From positions 13,419,764-13,483,763 of the forward strand of contig NC_049989.1 in NCBI RefSeq assembly GCF_000003815.2: DNA of 64,000 nt. The letters are read 5' to 3'. The notes below the pieces were generated by a model, which saw only the letters and a list, made by a program, of their open reading frames with translations, was not told the origin of the DNA and ran no database searches. The translations under genes and the position numbers were made by a program. This DNA comes from Branchiostoma floridae. Lineage: Eukaryota; Chordata; Leptocardii; Amphioxiformes; Branchiostomatidae. Each line of letters begins with the position of its first letter. Position 1 is the stretch's first letter. This document shows, piece by piece, positions 23,201-35,000 of this stretch.

Positions 23201-25359
23201 ATTTCATGAGAAAGTCCGCTGAGTTTTTTTGCCGATGGGGTGAATGTGATGAGGCGTTCCTTTTCCTTCATGGCCAGGGGCTCCTACTTCGCAGACAACA
23301 TTCTACTCAGGATCTGTCCTGTCACATTCTTGATTATGTAAGCTCTCTTAAGAGCACTCTACTGTCGTGTCCTTCTAATGGCAAAGAAACTGTTAGTTTA
23401 CTGGTAAACATAGCAGATAGCCTGTTCAGGGTAATGGGACACATGGTACATATAGACCTACCTGACATCGATTTGCAATCGACCTGTGAAATCAACCAGG
23501 TCATGGCGTCACTAAAACATGTGTCTTTCTTCCTTTATAATAGACTTCTTCAAAGTGGCAAACTTAACGAAGTTAATTACTCCAGGCTTCTTACGTCATT
23601 TGTCTGGCTTGTACCATCATATATTGATGAAGTTCCGCTTGACATGGTACAAAATATGCTTTTAAGCCCATACCCAAACCCAATTGCAAAGCCAGAAGAC
23701 ATTTGGATGGCGTTGTCAACGTTGACAGCTGGTGCAGAAATACTTATTCCGCAACAAGACCGACTTAAGCATCCATCGATGAAGGATCTAATCATAGTTA
23801 TAAAGCAGTGTGATGATGAAGTTAATTGTGATGATGACACAAAAGACCTACAAACATTGCTTTGCTGCCGTTCGACGGAGCGCTTTGTGGCCTTTCTGCA
23901 GTATTACAGAAGTGTCATACAGAAAGCTACAAAGATAGTCAATATTGTACTACATATGTACTACCGCTACATGGACACCTCTACGTGCACGAGCAGATAC
24001 TTTGAAGCGATGCTAGGTCTACCCAGGGAGAGTAAAGAGTTTGATATCCTAGAATTTGCTCGTGAAGATTGGCACGATTTGTTAGGAGACCCAGGAGTCC
24101 TGAAGAGTGTCTTGTCTCTAACTAGCACGCAGAACTCCAAGTTCAGAATTGATGCCAAGTTTAGAAAATCAGACATACTTATCAACTCACAACAAGATTT
24201 CAATCTGCCATTATCATACCTATTGTTCCATAATGAGGCAAGCCTGAAGTATCTAGCAACACTCATGGCACGTCAGCTTGGCAAGCTTACTGGTCAGACC
24301 ACAGGGCAGAGGTCAAAACATGGGCAATCTTCGACACTACCCACAGATTATTGTGCTGATCTATCAGAGCCTTTAGCTTTAATAAAATATAACTATAAAG
24401 GGTGCACGTGGAAATGGCTTCGCGATAGGCTACAGGTAATGGAGAGAACAGTTGATACTTGCCATCGCACCCGGTCATCTATTGCAAATATCAACCACCA
24501 AATGGAATCTTTGAAAGAGCGACTTAAGGCATTAAAGGCCACGAGTTTTGAAGCCAAGAAACTTTTAGGTTGGATAAAATCTTCAAAACCCCCTAGCATT
24601 GCTAAACTTGAAAAGACGATAGGGGCAGTTGTAGATCTTTTCAATAAGGCACAGTTTACGGAAGACAACAAATCTGTGATTGATAAGTTAAAGACAGGTC
24701 TAAATTAATGTTTCCTTAGTGACAACAGACACCTCATTTCGCCGATATGTAGGAAGGTCATGGAAGAATGGTGTGAAATGATCGAGGTAGCATATAATTC
24801 TAGTATGAGACTTGTGAAAGATAAGAAGTTAAAACATGAAATGTTTGAAATAAACAAAAACTTTACCAAACGTCAATTAAGCATTATCAGTAAGATCTCA
24901 CCGTATCTTGCTACAGTTGGTAACCCCTTTGTTGATAAAACAAACTATTCACTCACAAGTCCTTACTTCAAATATATCTTTAATTCTAGGAGTCATTTTC
25001 CGATAACTCTTTGGTTGTGGAACAGACTACAGGAACTGTTAGAATATGTGAACTGTTCACTTACTCCTACGGGACTCAATATGAGATGCCTTGAAAACTT
25101 TATGAACAGTTTGGACACTTTTACTGGCAAGCGTTCTGGCAACTGCGAAGAGTCAAAACAGGAAGTCAAAAGTTTCTTTGAGGTACCTCTTTCTGACGAA
25201 GGAGAAAATTTCCACTTTGATCAGAAAGATGATAGAGTTACCGGAGTGACCCACAAGGAAGAGAAATGGAGCCTAGCCTACACCCAATCCAGTGGCCTGT
25301 GTTACTATACACATGTACAGGACATTAGAACAAGTAAGAAGCAAAAGGCAAAACCATGA
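19473..25359 (+). CDS. CARD / transmembrane / NB-ARC NTPase gene (gapped, possibly broken)
   Basis: Proposed exons are 19473-19659, 20096-20251, 21458-21565 and 21890 onward, all joined in phase 1. Domains in order: CARD (residues about 1-105), an exon with one hydrophobic segment (127-145), then NB-ARC with Walker A GLGGVGKTS (189-197), a Walker B-like LLAVD ending at Asp274, a sensor-like ILLTSQ, and GHHPLALQLA (from 354, the GLPL motif). This is the architecture of STAND NTPases such as Apaf-1 and NLR-type receptors, which oligomerise on sensing cell damage or microbes and recruit caspases or adaptors through CARD. After a 100-N gap, the frame FSVHRIVQEVVV resembles the end of the winged-helix region; a frameshift near 23060-23100 follows, then a long open frame with an in-frame TAA at 24706-24708 and continuation to TGA at 25357-25359. 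It may be functional with assembly errors, or a pseudogene. The C-terminal part is not recognised. Confidence 0.8.
20252..21457 (+). other. Intron 2 of the CARD/NB-ARC gene
   Basis: Long intron of about 1.2 kb. It contains several short ORFs without recognisable content. A GC- and CpG-rich block at about 21060-21310, with CGGCGACTTG-type motifs, stands out from its AT-rich surroundings and may be an inserted repeat. No exon compatible with phase 1 was found here before 21458. Confidence 0.5.
21458..21565 (+). CDS. Symmetric exon 3 encoding a transmembrane segment
   Basis: A 108-bp exon with acceptor TTTTGCAG and strong donor G|GTGAGT, phase 1 at both ends, encoding 36 residues. Residues 127-145 read VSMLLITLMICAWMVTVYY, long and hydrophobic enough for one membrane span, preceded by Lys/Arg residues. 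Because it is a multiple of three in matched phase, exon 2 can also join exon 4 directly in frame. This would give soluble and membrane forms. Confidence 0.7.
21890..22882 (+). CDS. NB-ARC exon (up to the gap)
   Basis: Opens at acceptor TTTCAG and reads DTPFMAIFPRR, then a conserved NB-ARC start (FVGREDVFGKID). Walker A is encoded at about 22003-22029, the Walker B-like Asp codon is at 22258-22260, and GHHPLAL is at about 22498-22518. All motifs needed for nucleotide binding appear intact. The region after GLPL has helical character consistent with the ARC domain and the start of a winged helix before the gap. Confidence 0.88.
22883..22982. other. Assembly gap (100 N, probably unknown size)
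   Basis: Exactly 100 N inside the NB-ARC gene, a conventional length for gaps of unknown size. The reading frame before and after cannot be compared. Confidence 0.98.
22983..25359 (+). CDS. C-terminal part of the NB-ARC gene, with frameshift and in-frame stop
   Basis: Just after the gap only one frame is open and it reads FSVHRIVQEVVVAEMNETL. Within about 23060-23100 the open frame shifts by one, and from 23083 it runs 541 codons to TAA at 24706-24708. The next 17 codons contain no stop and lead in the same frame into 199 more codons from 24760, ending TGA at 25359. The helix-rich body includes a GECDEAFLFLHGQG stretch of TPR-like appearance and a probable coiled coil near 24480-24560. The conserved tail VTGVTHKEEKWSLAYTQS also survives in the relic at 18025, so the part beyond the TAA was once coding. 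Confidence 0.78.
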
Positions 25360-25372
25360 CTGTGATGTCAGT

Positions 25373-26226
25373 ATGACTGTGATGTCAGCTTCCAAAGCGT
25401 TTGACCGTGTAAACCACTGGACATTGTTCAAGAAACTTATGGAGCGAGGGGTTCCTATGTACCTAGTTAGATTCCTGGCTGTGTGGTATATAGCACGTTG
25501 TTTTCTGTGTCCGTTGGGGCCACACCGTTTCGGATACGTTTACCGCTATGAATGGCTTCATATTGTCACCTATTTTGTTTAATGTGTATGTATCCGATTT
25601 GAGCACCGAGCTGCTGAGGTCCGGTGTGGGTTGCTATAGTCAACTACTTGATGTACGCGGATGACATTTGCCTAGTCTGTCCGTCTGTTAAAGCGTTGCA
25701 GAAATTGATTGGTATTTGTGAGCTCTCTGGAGCGGATATTGACATGTTGTTTAATGAAACGAAAACACTATGTATGTATTTCCCGTGTCGCCGCTTCGGC
25801 ATGAGTATGTCACTGCCGCCGCTGATGCTGTACGGTACCGCCTTAAAGTATGTCTCCTCTACCACTTATCTTGGTTACATAATTGCTCCTGACCTTTCGG
25901 ATGACTCAGCAATTCTGTTATTTCCAAACTACGAGTGGCATAACATAGCGCATTTAAGTTGCTTTTATCGGTCGGGAGATATGCAAGGACCAGCTATTTG
26001 TGAACAAAGGAATTGACATGTTTGAGGCAAAGCTCCGCAAACTCAGCCATTCATTTGTTACCCGATTGCTGTCCCCTGACAATGGCATAATCCATCTGCT
26101 GGTCCACTCGAATGGCTTCCGTCATAGCACCTTTTGGCGGCACTATGTACATAATTGTTTGTCTGTGTAGTTTTAATCTATGTACTGTGTTTGTTTTTAT
26201 GGGCATTGGGCATTGATTCAAATAAA
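25373..26226 (+). mobile_element. 5'-truncated LINE (non-LTR reverse transcriptase) fragment
   Basis: Residues SKAFDRVNHWTLFKKLMERG match motif A of CR1/L2/Jockey-type reverse transcriptases, and a second frame carries the motif C box MYADDICLV followed by CPSVKALQKLI. The coding sequence is split over at least two frames and starts inside the RT domain, so it is inactive. It ends near a CAAATAAAATGG tail at 26218-26229. It interrupts the 3' region of the NB-ARC gene; the homologous relic at 18228 has no such insert. A near-exact 15-bp ATGACTGTGATGTCA repeat occurs at the left junction. Confidence 0.85.
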
Positions 26227-26332
26227 ATGGAGAATACATGTCTTCTGAGACGAAACAGTGGATCCTGTATGAATCTCAGACTATGTGTCGAGTTTGTAGT
26301 TTTAAATGACAAACATAATGCAGTTTTACAAG

Positions 26333-26338
26333 AATAAA
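26333..26338 (+). terminator. Probable polyadenylation signal of the NB-ARC gene
   Basis: AATAAA in CAAGAATAAAGA, conserved at 18346-18351 in the relic copy. The LINE insert has pushed it roughly 970 bp from the stop codon. The LINE tail also carries an AATAAA at about 26221 that could be used instead. Confidence 0.5.
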
Positions 26339-26616
26339 GATACTCTAGATTCTGCGTTGTGACTTGAATTTTTCTTTTACTGTTATCACTATTGACCAGA
26401 AACAGAATACAGGCAATAACGGCTAGCATTAGTCAGGTATTCATGACGCCATACAGTTCGATACATACGGACAGGTACCGGTGATTAACAGCTCATGTTA
26501 TTTCCCCATAGGTTAAGCCTGTGTTTTGTGAAGATACTTCTTCAAAACCATCTGTTGACACGAAACTGGTGTTGTTGGTCCCATCGCTGTCATTACAATG
26601 CTGATGGTAATGACCG

Positions 26617-26885
26617 ATCCTGAAAGATACTCAACGAATTTCAGAGACAAAGAACGAATTTTCTTTCTTTTTGTGTATTTTGGCGTCTTTCAAGTCATAC
26701 TTTTATGTATTACGCAATATCTAAATGATAAAAAATAGGAGTTATTATCAATTTTTCTTCTAACAGTGACTGTTTATTAATGGTAGAGAACATACCTCCA
26801 AAATCGGAGAAAATAACAAAGCAGTGACGCAGTGAACGAACGCCGCAGTGACGCAAGCTTGACACAAGTGCGGTGGGAGCACACC
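26617..26885. mobile_element. Partial MITE related to 60032-60284
   Basis: GATACTCAACGAATTTCAGA, TTTTCTTTCTTTTTGTGTAT, AATCGGAGAAAAT and ACACAAGTGCGGTGGGAGC recur in order at 60087-60284. The right terminal inverted repeat is present here; the left one is missing or replaced. It sits inside the duplicated segment that flanks satellite array 2. Confidence 0.75.
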
Positions 26886-28703
26886 TTTAGGCGTGCAGGC
26901 CGCGAAGATCACGATTCCCTGTAACAGTAATTATCTAGTCAGAATTATTGTCCCAAGCAAGGAACATCTTAGACACCATATTAGTAGTAGTGGCTTCCAA
27001 GCTCAGGAGAATATTGGTATATTCGATACTGTATGTCGGCAACCTTTTGAACAATGCTCGGACCACTCAAATATCGTTCCTTCTTTTAAATCTATTTTGT
27101 TTTGTTCGTACCTGTAAAAAAATCAGTCCTTTCGTGTTTGTTTTGAAGCCGACAGCGAACTTTAAATTCAGCGCTACATATATATATATTCTATTGGGCT
27201 TGAAAGCCAAAGAGTGGGTAACCGCCTGGGTAACCGCTAAGCGAACCTTTCGGTAACCGCAAATCGACCCCATACAATCAAACCTCAAGAATCTTGAAGA
27301 AGATGTGCGTTACTTCCGTCACTTGAATTCGATAGTACAACCCGTAAGGAGAAAACAAAAAGTGATTTGAGTACTAAAAATTACTTCCTTACTTTTCTAC
27401 TGGACTTGAAAGCCAAAGAGTGGGTGACCGCCTGGGTAACCGCTAAGCGAACCTTTCGGTAACCGCAAATCGACCCCATACCATCGAACCTCTAGAATCT
27501 TGAAGAAGATGTGCGTTACTTCCGTCACTTGAATTCGATAGTACAACCCGTAACGAGAGGACAAAAAGTGATTTGAGTTCTAAAAATTACTTCCTTACTT
27601 TTCTATTGGGCTTGAAAGCCAAAGAGTGGGTAACCGCCTGGGTAACCGCTAAGCGAACCTTTCGGTAACCGCAAATCGACCCCATACAATCGAACCTCTA
27701 GAATCTTGAAGAAGATGTGCGTTACTTCCGTCACTTGAATTCGATAGTACAACCCGCAACGAGAAGACAAAAAGTGATTTGAGTTCTAAAAATTACTTCC
27801 TTACTTTTCTATTGGGCTTGAAAGCCAAAGAGTGGGTAACCGCCTGGGTAACCGCTAAGCGAACCTTTCGGTAACCGCAAATCGACCCCATACAATCGAA
27901 CCTCAAGAATCTTGAAGAAGATGTGCGTTACTTCCGTCACTTGAATTCGATAGTACAACCCGTAACGAGAAGACAAAAAGTGATTTGAGTTCTAAAAATT
28001 ACTTCCTTACTTTTCTATTGGGCTTGAAAGCCAAAGAGTGGGTAACCGCCTGGGTAACCGCTAAGCGAACCTTTCGGTAACCGCAAATCGACCCCATACA
28101 ATCGAACCTCAAGAATCTTGAAGAAGATGTGCGTTACTTCCGTCACTTGAATTCGATAGCACAACCCGTAACGAGAAGACAAAAAGTGATTTGAGTTCTA
28201 AAAATTACTTCCTTACGTTTCTATTGGGCTTGAAAGCCAAAGAGTGGGTAACCGCCTGGGTAACCGCTAAGCGAACCTTTCGGTAACCGCAAATCGACCC
28301 CATACAATCGAACCTCAAGAATCTTGAAGAAGATGTGCGTTACTTCCGTCACTTGAATTCGATAGTACAACCCGTAACGAGAAGACAAAAAGTGATTTGA
28401 GTTCTAAAAATTACTTCCTTACTTTTCTATTGGGCTTGAAAGCCAAAGAGTGGGTAACCGCCTGGGTAACCGCTAAGCGAACCTTTCGGTAACCGCAAAT
28501 CGACCCCATACCATCGAACCTCAAGAATCTTGAAGAACGATAGTGCGTTACTTCCGTCACTTGAATTCGATAGTACAACCCGTAACGAGAAGACAAAAAG
28601 TGATTTGAGTTCTAAAAATTACTTCCTTACTTTTCTATTGGGACTTGAAAGCCAAAGAGTGGGTAACCGCCTGGGTAACCGCTAAAGCAGAACCTTTCGG
28701 TAA

Positions 28704-29055
28704 NNNNNNNNNNNNNNNNNNNNNNNNNNNNNNNNNNNNNNNNNNNNNNNNNNNNNNNNNNNNNNNNNNNNNNNNNNNNNNNNNNNNNNNNNNNNNNNNN
28801 NNNNNNNNNNNNNNNNNNNNNNNNNNNNNNNNNNNNNNNNNNNNNNNNNNNNNNNNNNNNNNNNNNNNNNNNNNNNNNNNNNNNNNNNNNNNNNNNNNNN
28901 NNNNNNNNNNNNNNNNNNNNNNNNNNNNNNNNNNNNNNNNNNNNNNNNNNNNNNNNNNNNNNNNNNNNNNNNNNNNNNNNNNNNNNNNNNNNNNNNNNNN
29001 NNNNNNNNNNNNNNNNNNNNNNNNNNNNNNNNNNNNNNNNNNNNNNNNNNNNNNN
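28704..29055. other. Assembly gap (352 N) in satellite
   Basis: Run of N inside array 2. Bases next to it carry extra-base errors (for example GCTAAAGCAG, CCGCACTGGG), as is common at gap edges. Confidence 1.
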
Positions 29056-32000
29056 TATTGGGCTTGAAAGCCAAAGAGTGGGTAACCGCACTGGGTAACC
29101 AGCTAAGCGAACCTTTCGGTAACCGCAAATCGACCCCATACAATCGAACCTCTAGAATCTTGAAGAAGATGTGCGTTACTTCCGTCACTTGAATTCGATA
29201 GCACAACCCGTAACGAGCAAGTATCAAAAAGTGATTTGAGTTCTAAAAATTACTTCCTTACTTTTCTATTGGGCTTGAAAGCCAAAGAGTGGGTAACCGC
29301 CTGGGTAACCGCTAAGCGAACCTTTCGGTAACCGCAAATCGACCCCATACAATCGAACCTCAAGAATCTTGAAGAAGATGTGCGTTACTTCCGTCACTTG
29401 AATTCGATAGTACAACCCGTAACGAGAAGACAAAAAGTGATTTGAGTTCTAAAAATTACTTCCTTACTTTTCTATTGGGCTTGAAAGCCAAAGAGTGGGT
29501 AACCGCCTGGGTAACCGCTAAGCGAACCTTTCGGTAACCGCAAATCGACCCCATACCATCGAACCTCTAGAATCTTGAAGAAGATGAGCGTTACTTCCGT
29601 CACTTGAATTCGATAGCACAACCCGTAACGAGAAGACAAAAAGTGATTTGAGTTCTAAAAATTACTTCCTTACTTTTCTATTGGACTTGAAAGCCAAAGA
29701 GTGGGTAACCGCCTGGGTAACCGGTAAGCGAACCTTTCGGTAACCGCAAATCGACCCCATACAATCGAACCTCAAGAATCTTGAAGAAGATGTGCGTTAC
29801 TTCCGTCACTTGAATTCGATAGTACAACCCGTAACGAGAAGACAAAAAGTGATTTGAGTTCTAAAAATTACTTCCTTACTTTTCTATTGGGCTTGAAAGC
29901 CAAAGAGTGGGTAACCGCCTGGGTAACCGCTAAGCGAACCTTTCGGTAACCGCAAATCGACCCCATACAATCGAACCTCAAGAATCTTGAAGAAGATGTG
30001 CGTTACTTCCGTCACTTGAATTCGATAGTACAACCCGTAACGAGAAGACAAAAAGTGATTTGAGTTCTAAAAATTACTTCCTTACTTTTCTATTGGGCTT
30101 GAAAGCCAAAGAGTGGGTAACCGCCTGGGTAACCGCTAAGCGAACCTTTCGGTAACCGCAAATCGACCCCATACAATCGAACCTCAAGAATCTTGAAGAA
30201 GATGTGCGTTACTTCCGTCACTTGAATTCGATAGCACAACCCGTAACGAGAAGACAAAAAGTGATTTGAGTTCTAAAAATTACTTCCTTACTTTTCTATT
30301 GGGCTTGAAAGCCAAAGAGTGGGTAACCGCCTGGGTAACCGCTAAGCGAACCTTTCGGTAACCGCAAATCGACCCCATACAATCGAACCTCAAGAATCTT
30401 GAAGAAGATGTGCGTTACTTCCGTCACTTGAATTCGATAGTACAACCCGTAACGAGAAGACAAAAAGTGATTTGAGTTCTAAAAATTACTTCCTTACTTT
30501 TCTATTGGGCTTGAAAGCCAAAGAGTGGGTAACCGCCTGGGTAACCGCTAAGCGAACCTTTCGGTAACCGCAAATCGACCCCATACAATCGAACCTCAAG
30601 AATCTTGAAGAAGATGTGCGTTACTTCCGTCACTTGAATTCGATAGTACAACCCGTAACGAGAAGACAAAAAGTGATTTGAGTTCTAAAAATTACTTCCT
30701 TACTTTTCTATTGGGCTTGAAAGCCAAAGAGTAGGTAACCGCCTGGGTAACCGCTAAGCGAACCTTTCGGTAACCGCAAATCGACCCCATACCATCGAAC
30801 CTCTAGAATCCTGAAGAAGATGAGCGTTCACCTTCCGTCACTTGAATTCGATAGTACTACCCGTAACAAGAAGACAAAAAGTGATTTGAGTTCTAAAAAT
30901 TACTTCCTTACTTTTCTATTGGGCTTGAAAGCCAAAGAGTGGGTAACCGCCTGGGTAACCGCTAAGCGAACCTTTCGGTAACCGCAAATCGACCCCATAC
31001 AATCGAACCTCAAGAATCTTGAAGAAGATGTGCGTTACTTCCGTCACTTGAATTCGATAGTACAACCCGTAACGAGAAGACAAAAAGTGATTTGAGTTCT
31101 AAAAATTACTTCCTTACTTTTCTATTGGGCTTGAAAGCCAAAGAGTGGGTAACCGCCTGGGTAACCGCTAAGCGAACCTTTCGGTAACCGCAAATCGACC
31201 CCATACAATCGAACCTCAAGAATCTTGAAGAAGATGTGCGTTACTTCCGTCACTTGAATTCGATAGTACAACCCGTAACGAGAAGACAAAAAGTGATTTG
31301 AGTTCTAAAAATTACTTCCTTACTTTTCTATTGGGCTTGAAAGCCAAAGAGTGGGTAACCGCCTGGGTAACCGCTAAGCGAACCTTTCGGTAACCGCAAA
31401 TCGACCCCATACAATCGAACCTCAAGAATCTTGAAGAAGATGTGCGTTACTTCCGTCACTTGAATTCGATAGCACAACCCGTAACGAGAAGACAAAAAGT
31501 GATTTGAGTTCTAAAAATTACTTCCTTACTTTTCTATTGGGCTTGAAAGCCAAAGAGTGGGTAACCGCCTGGGTAACCGCTAAGCGAACCTTTCGGTAAC
31601 CGCAAATCGACCCCATACAATCGAACCTCAAGAATCTTGAAGAAGATGTGCGTTACTTCCGTCACTTGAATTCGATAGTACAACCCGTAACGAGAAGACA
31701 AAAAGTGATTTGAGTTCTAAAAATTACTTCCTTACTTTTCTATTGGGCTTGAAAGCCAAAGAGTGGGTAACCGCCTGGGTAACCGCTAAGCGAACCTTTC
31801 GGTAACCGCAAATCGACCCCATACAATCGAACCTCAAGAATCTTGAAGAAGATGTGCGTTACTTCCGTCACTTGAATTCGATAGCACAACCCGTAACGAG
31901 AAGACAAAAAGTGATTTGAGTTCTAAAAATTACTTCCTTACTTTTCTATTGGGCTTGAAAGCCAAAGAGTAGGTAACCGCCTGGGTAAACGCTAAGCGAA

Positions 32001-35000
32001 CCTTTCGGTAACCGCAAATCGACCCCATACCATCGAACCTCTAGAATCCTGAAGAAGATGAGCGTTACTTCCGTCACTTGAATTCGATAGCACAACCCGT
32101 AACGAGAAGACAAAAAGTGATTTGAGTTCTAAAAATTACTTCCTTACTTTTCTATTGGGCTTGAAAGCCAAAGAGTGGGTAACCGCCTGGGTAACCGCTA
32201 AGCGAACCTTTCGGTAACCGCAAATCGACCCCATACAATCGAACCTCAAGAATCTTGAAGAAGATGTGCGTTACTTCCGTCACTTGAATTCGATAGTACA
32301 ACCCGTAACGAGAAGACAAAAAGTGATTTGAGTTCTAAAAATTACTTCCTTACTTTTCTATTGGGCTTGAAAGCCAAAGAGTGGGTAACCGCCTGGGTAA
32401 CCGCTAAGCGAACCTTTCGGTAACCGCAAATCGACCCCATACCATCGAACCTCTAGAATCTTGAAGAAGATGAGCGTTACTTCCGTCACTTGAATTCGAT
32501 AGCACAACCCGTAACGAGAAGACAAAAAGTGATTTGAGTTCTAAAAATTACTTCCTTACTTTTCTATTGGACTTGAAAGCCAAAGAGTGGGTAACCGCCT
32601 GGGTAACCGGTAAGCGAACCTTTCGGTAACCGCAAATCGACCCCATACAATCGAACCTCAAGAATCTTGAAGAAGATGTGCGTTACTTCCGTCACTTGAA
32701 TTCGATAGTACAACCCGTAACGAGAAGACAAAAAGTGATTTGAGTTCTAAAAATTACTTCCTTACTTTTCTATTGGGCTTGAAAGCCAAAGAGTGGGTAA
32801 CCGCCTGGGTAACCGCTAAGCGAACCTTTCGGTAACCGCAAATCGACCCCATACCATCGAACCTCTAGAATCTTGAAGAAGATGAGCGTTACTTCCGTCA
32901 CTTGAATTCGATAGCACAACCCGTAACGAGAAGACAAAAAGTGATTTGAGTTCTAAAAATTACTTCCTTACTTTTCTATTGGACTTGAAAGCCAAAGAGT
33001 GGGTAACCGCCTGGGTAACCGGTAAGCGAACCTTTCGGTAACCGCAAATCGACCCCATACAATCGAACCTCAAGAATCTTGAAGAAGATGTGCGTTACTT
33101 CCGTCACTTGAATTCGATAGTACAACCCGTAACGAGAAGACAAAAAGTGATTTGAGTTCTAAAAATTACTTCCTTACTTTTCTATTGGGCTTGAAAGCCA
33201 AAGAGTGGGTAACCGCCTGGGTAACCGCTAAGCGAACCTTTCGGTAACCGCAAATCGACCCCATACAATCGAACCTCAAGAATCTTGAAGAAGATGTGCG
33301 TTACTTCCGTCACTTGAATTCGATAGCACAACCCGTAACGAGAAGACAAAAAGTGATTTGAGTTCTAAAAATTACTTCCTTACTTTTCTATTGGGCTTGA
33401 AAGCCAAAGAGTGGGTAACCGCCTGGGTAACCGCTAAGCGAACCTTTCGGTAACCGCAAATCGACCCCATACAATCGAACCTCTAGAATCTTGAAGAAGA
33501 TGTGCGTTACTTCCGTCACTTGAATTCGATAGTACAACCCGTAACGAGAAGACAAAAAGTGATTTGAGTTCTAAAAATTACTTCCTTACTTTTCTATTGG
33601 GCTTGAAAGCCAAAGAGTGGGTAACCGCCTGGGTAACCGCTAAGCGAACCTTTCGGTAACCGCAAATCGACCCCATACAATCGAACCTCAAGAATCTTGA
33701 AGAAGATGTGCGTTACTTCCGTCACTTGAATTCGATAGTACAACTCGTAACGAGAAGACAAAAAGTGATTTGAGTTCTAAAAATTACTTCCTTACTTTTC
33801 TATTGGGCTTGAAAGCCAAAGAGTGGGTAACCGCCTGGGTAACCGCTAAGCGAACCTTTCGGTAACCGCAAATCGACCCCATACAATCGAACCTCAAGAA
33901 TCTTGAAGAAGATGTGCGTTACTTCCGTCACTTGAATTCGATAGCACAACCCGTAACAAGAAGACAAAAAGTGATTTGAGTTCTAAAAATTACTTCCTTA
34001 CTTTTCTATTGGGCTTGAAAGCCAAAGAGTGGGTAACCGCCTGGGTAACCGCTAAGCGAACCTTTCGGTAACCGCAAATCGACCCCATACAATCGAACCT
34101 CAAGAATCTTGAAGAAGATGTGCGTTACTTCCGTCACTTGAATTCGATAGTACAACCCGTAACGAGAAGACAAAAAGTGATTTGAGTTCTAAAAATTACT
34201 TCCTTACTTTTCTATTGGGCTTGAAAGCCAAAGAGTGGGTAACCGCCTGGGTAACCGCTAAGCGAACCTTTCGGTAACCGCAAATCGACCCCATACCATC
34301 GAACCTCTAGAATCTTGAAGAAGATGTGCGTTACTTCCGTCACTTGAATTCGATAGCACAACCCGTAACGAGAAGACAAAAAGTGATTTGAGTTCTAAAA
34401 ATTACTTCCTTACTTTTCTATTGGACTTGAAAGCCAAAGAGTGGGTAACCGCCTGGGTAACCGCTAAGCGAACCTTTCGGTAACCGCAAATCGACCCCAT
34501 ACAATCGAACCTCAAGAATCTTGAAGAAGATGTGCGTTACTTCCGTCACTTGAATTCGATAGTACAACCCGTAACGAGAAGACAAAAAGTGATTTGAGTT
34601 CTAAAAATTACTTCCTTACTTTTCTATTGGGCTTGAAAGCCAAAGAGTGGGTAACCGCCTGGGTAACCGCTAAGCGAACCTTTCGGTAACCGCAAATCGA
34701 CCCCATACAATCGAACCTCAAGAATCTTGAAGAAGATGTGCGTTACTTCCGTCACTTGAATTCGATAGTACAACCCGTAACGAGAAGACAAAAAGTGATT
34801 TGAGTATTCAAAATTACTTCCTTACTTTTCTATTGGGCTTGAAAGCCAAAGAGTGGGTAACCGCCTGGGTAACCGCTAAGCGAACCTTTCGGTAACCGCA
34901 AATCGACCCCATACAATCGAACCTCAAGAATCTTGAAGAAGATGTGCGTTACTTCCGTCACTTGAATTCGATAGTACAACCCGTAACGAGAAGACAAAAA

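Noticed and set aside
24695-24730. A tiny intron removing the in-frame TAA at 24706
   Set aside because: The GT...TTCCTTAG stretch is only about 22 bp, below known intron size, and removing it breaks the downstream frame.
25624-26016. A separate functional gene carrying YADD
   Set aside because: It is the second frame of the same broken LINE reverse transcriptase, with no start context or complete domain.
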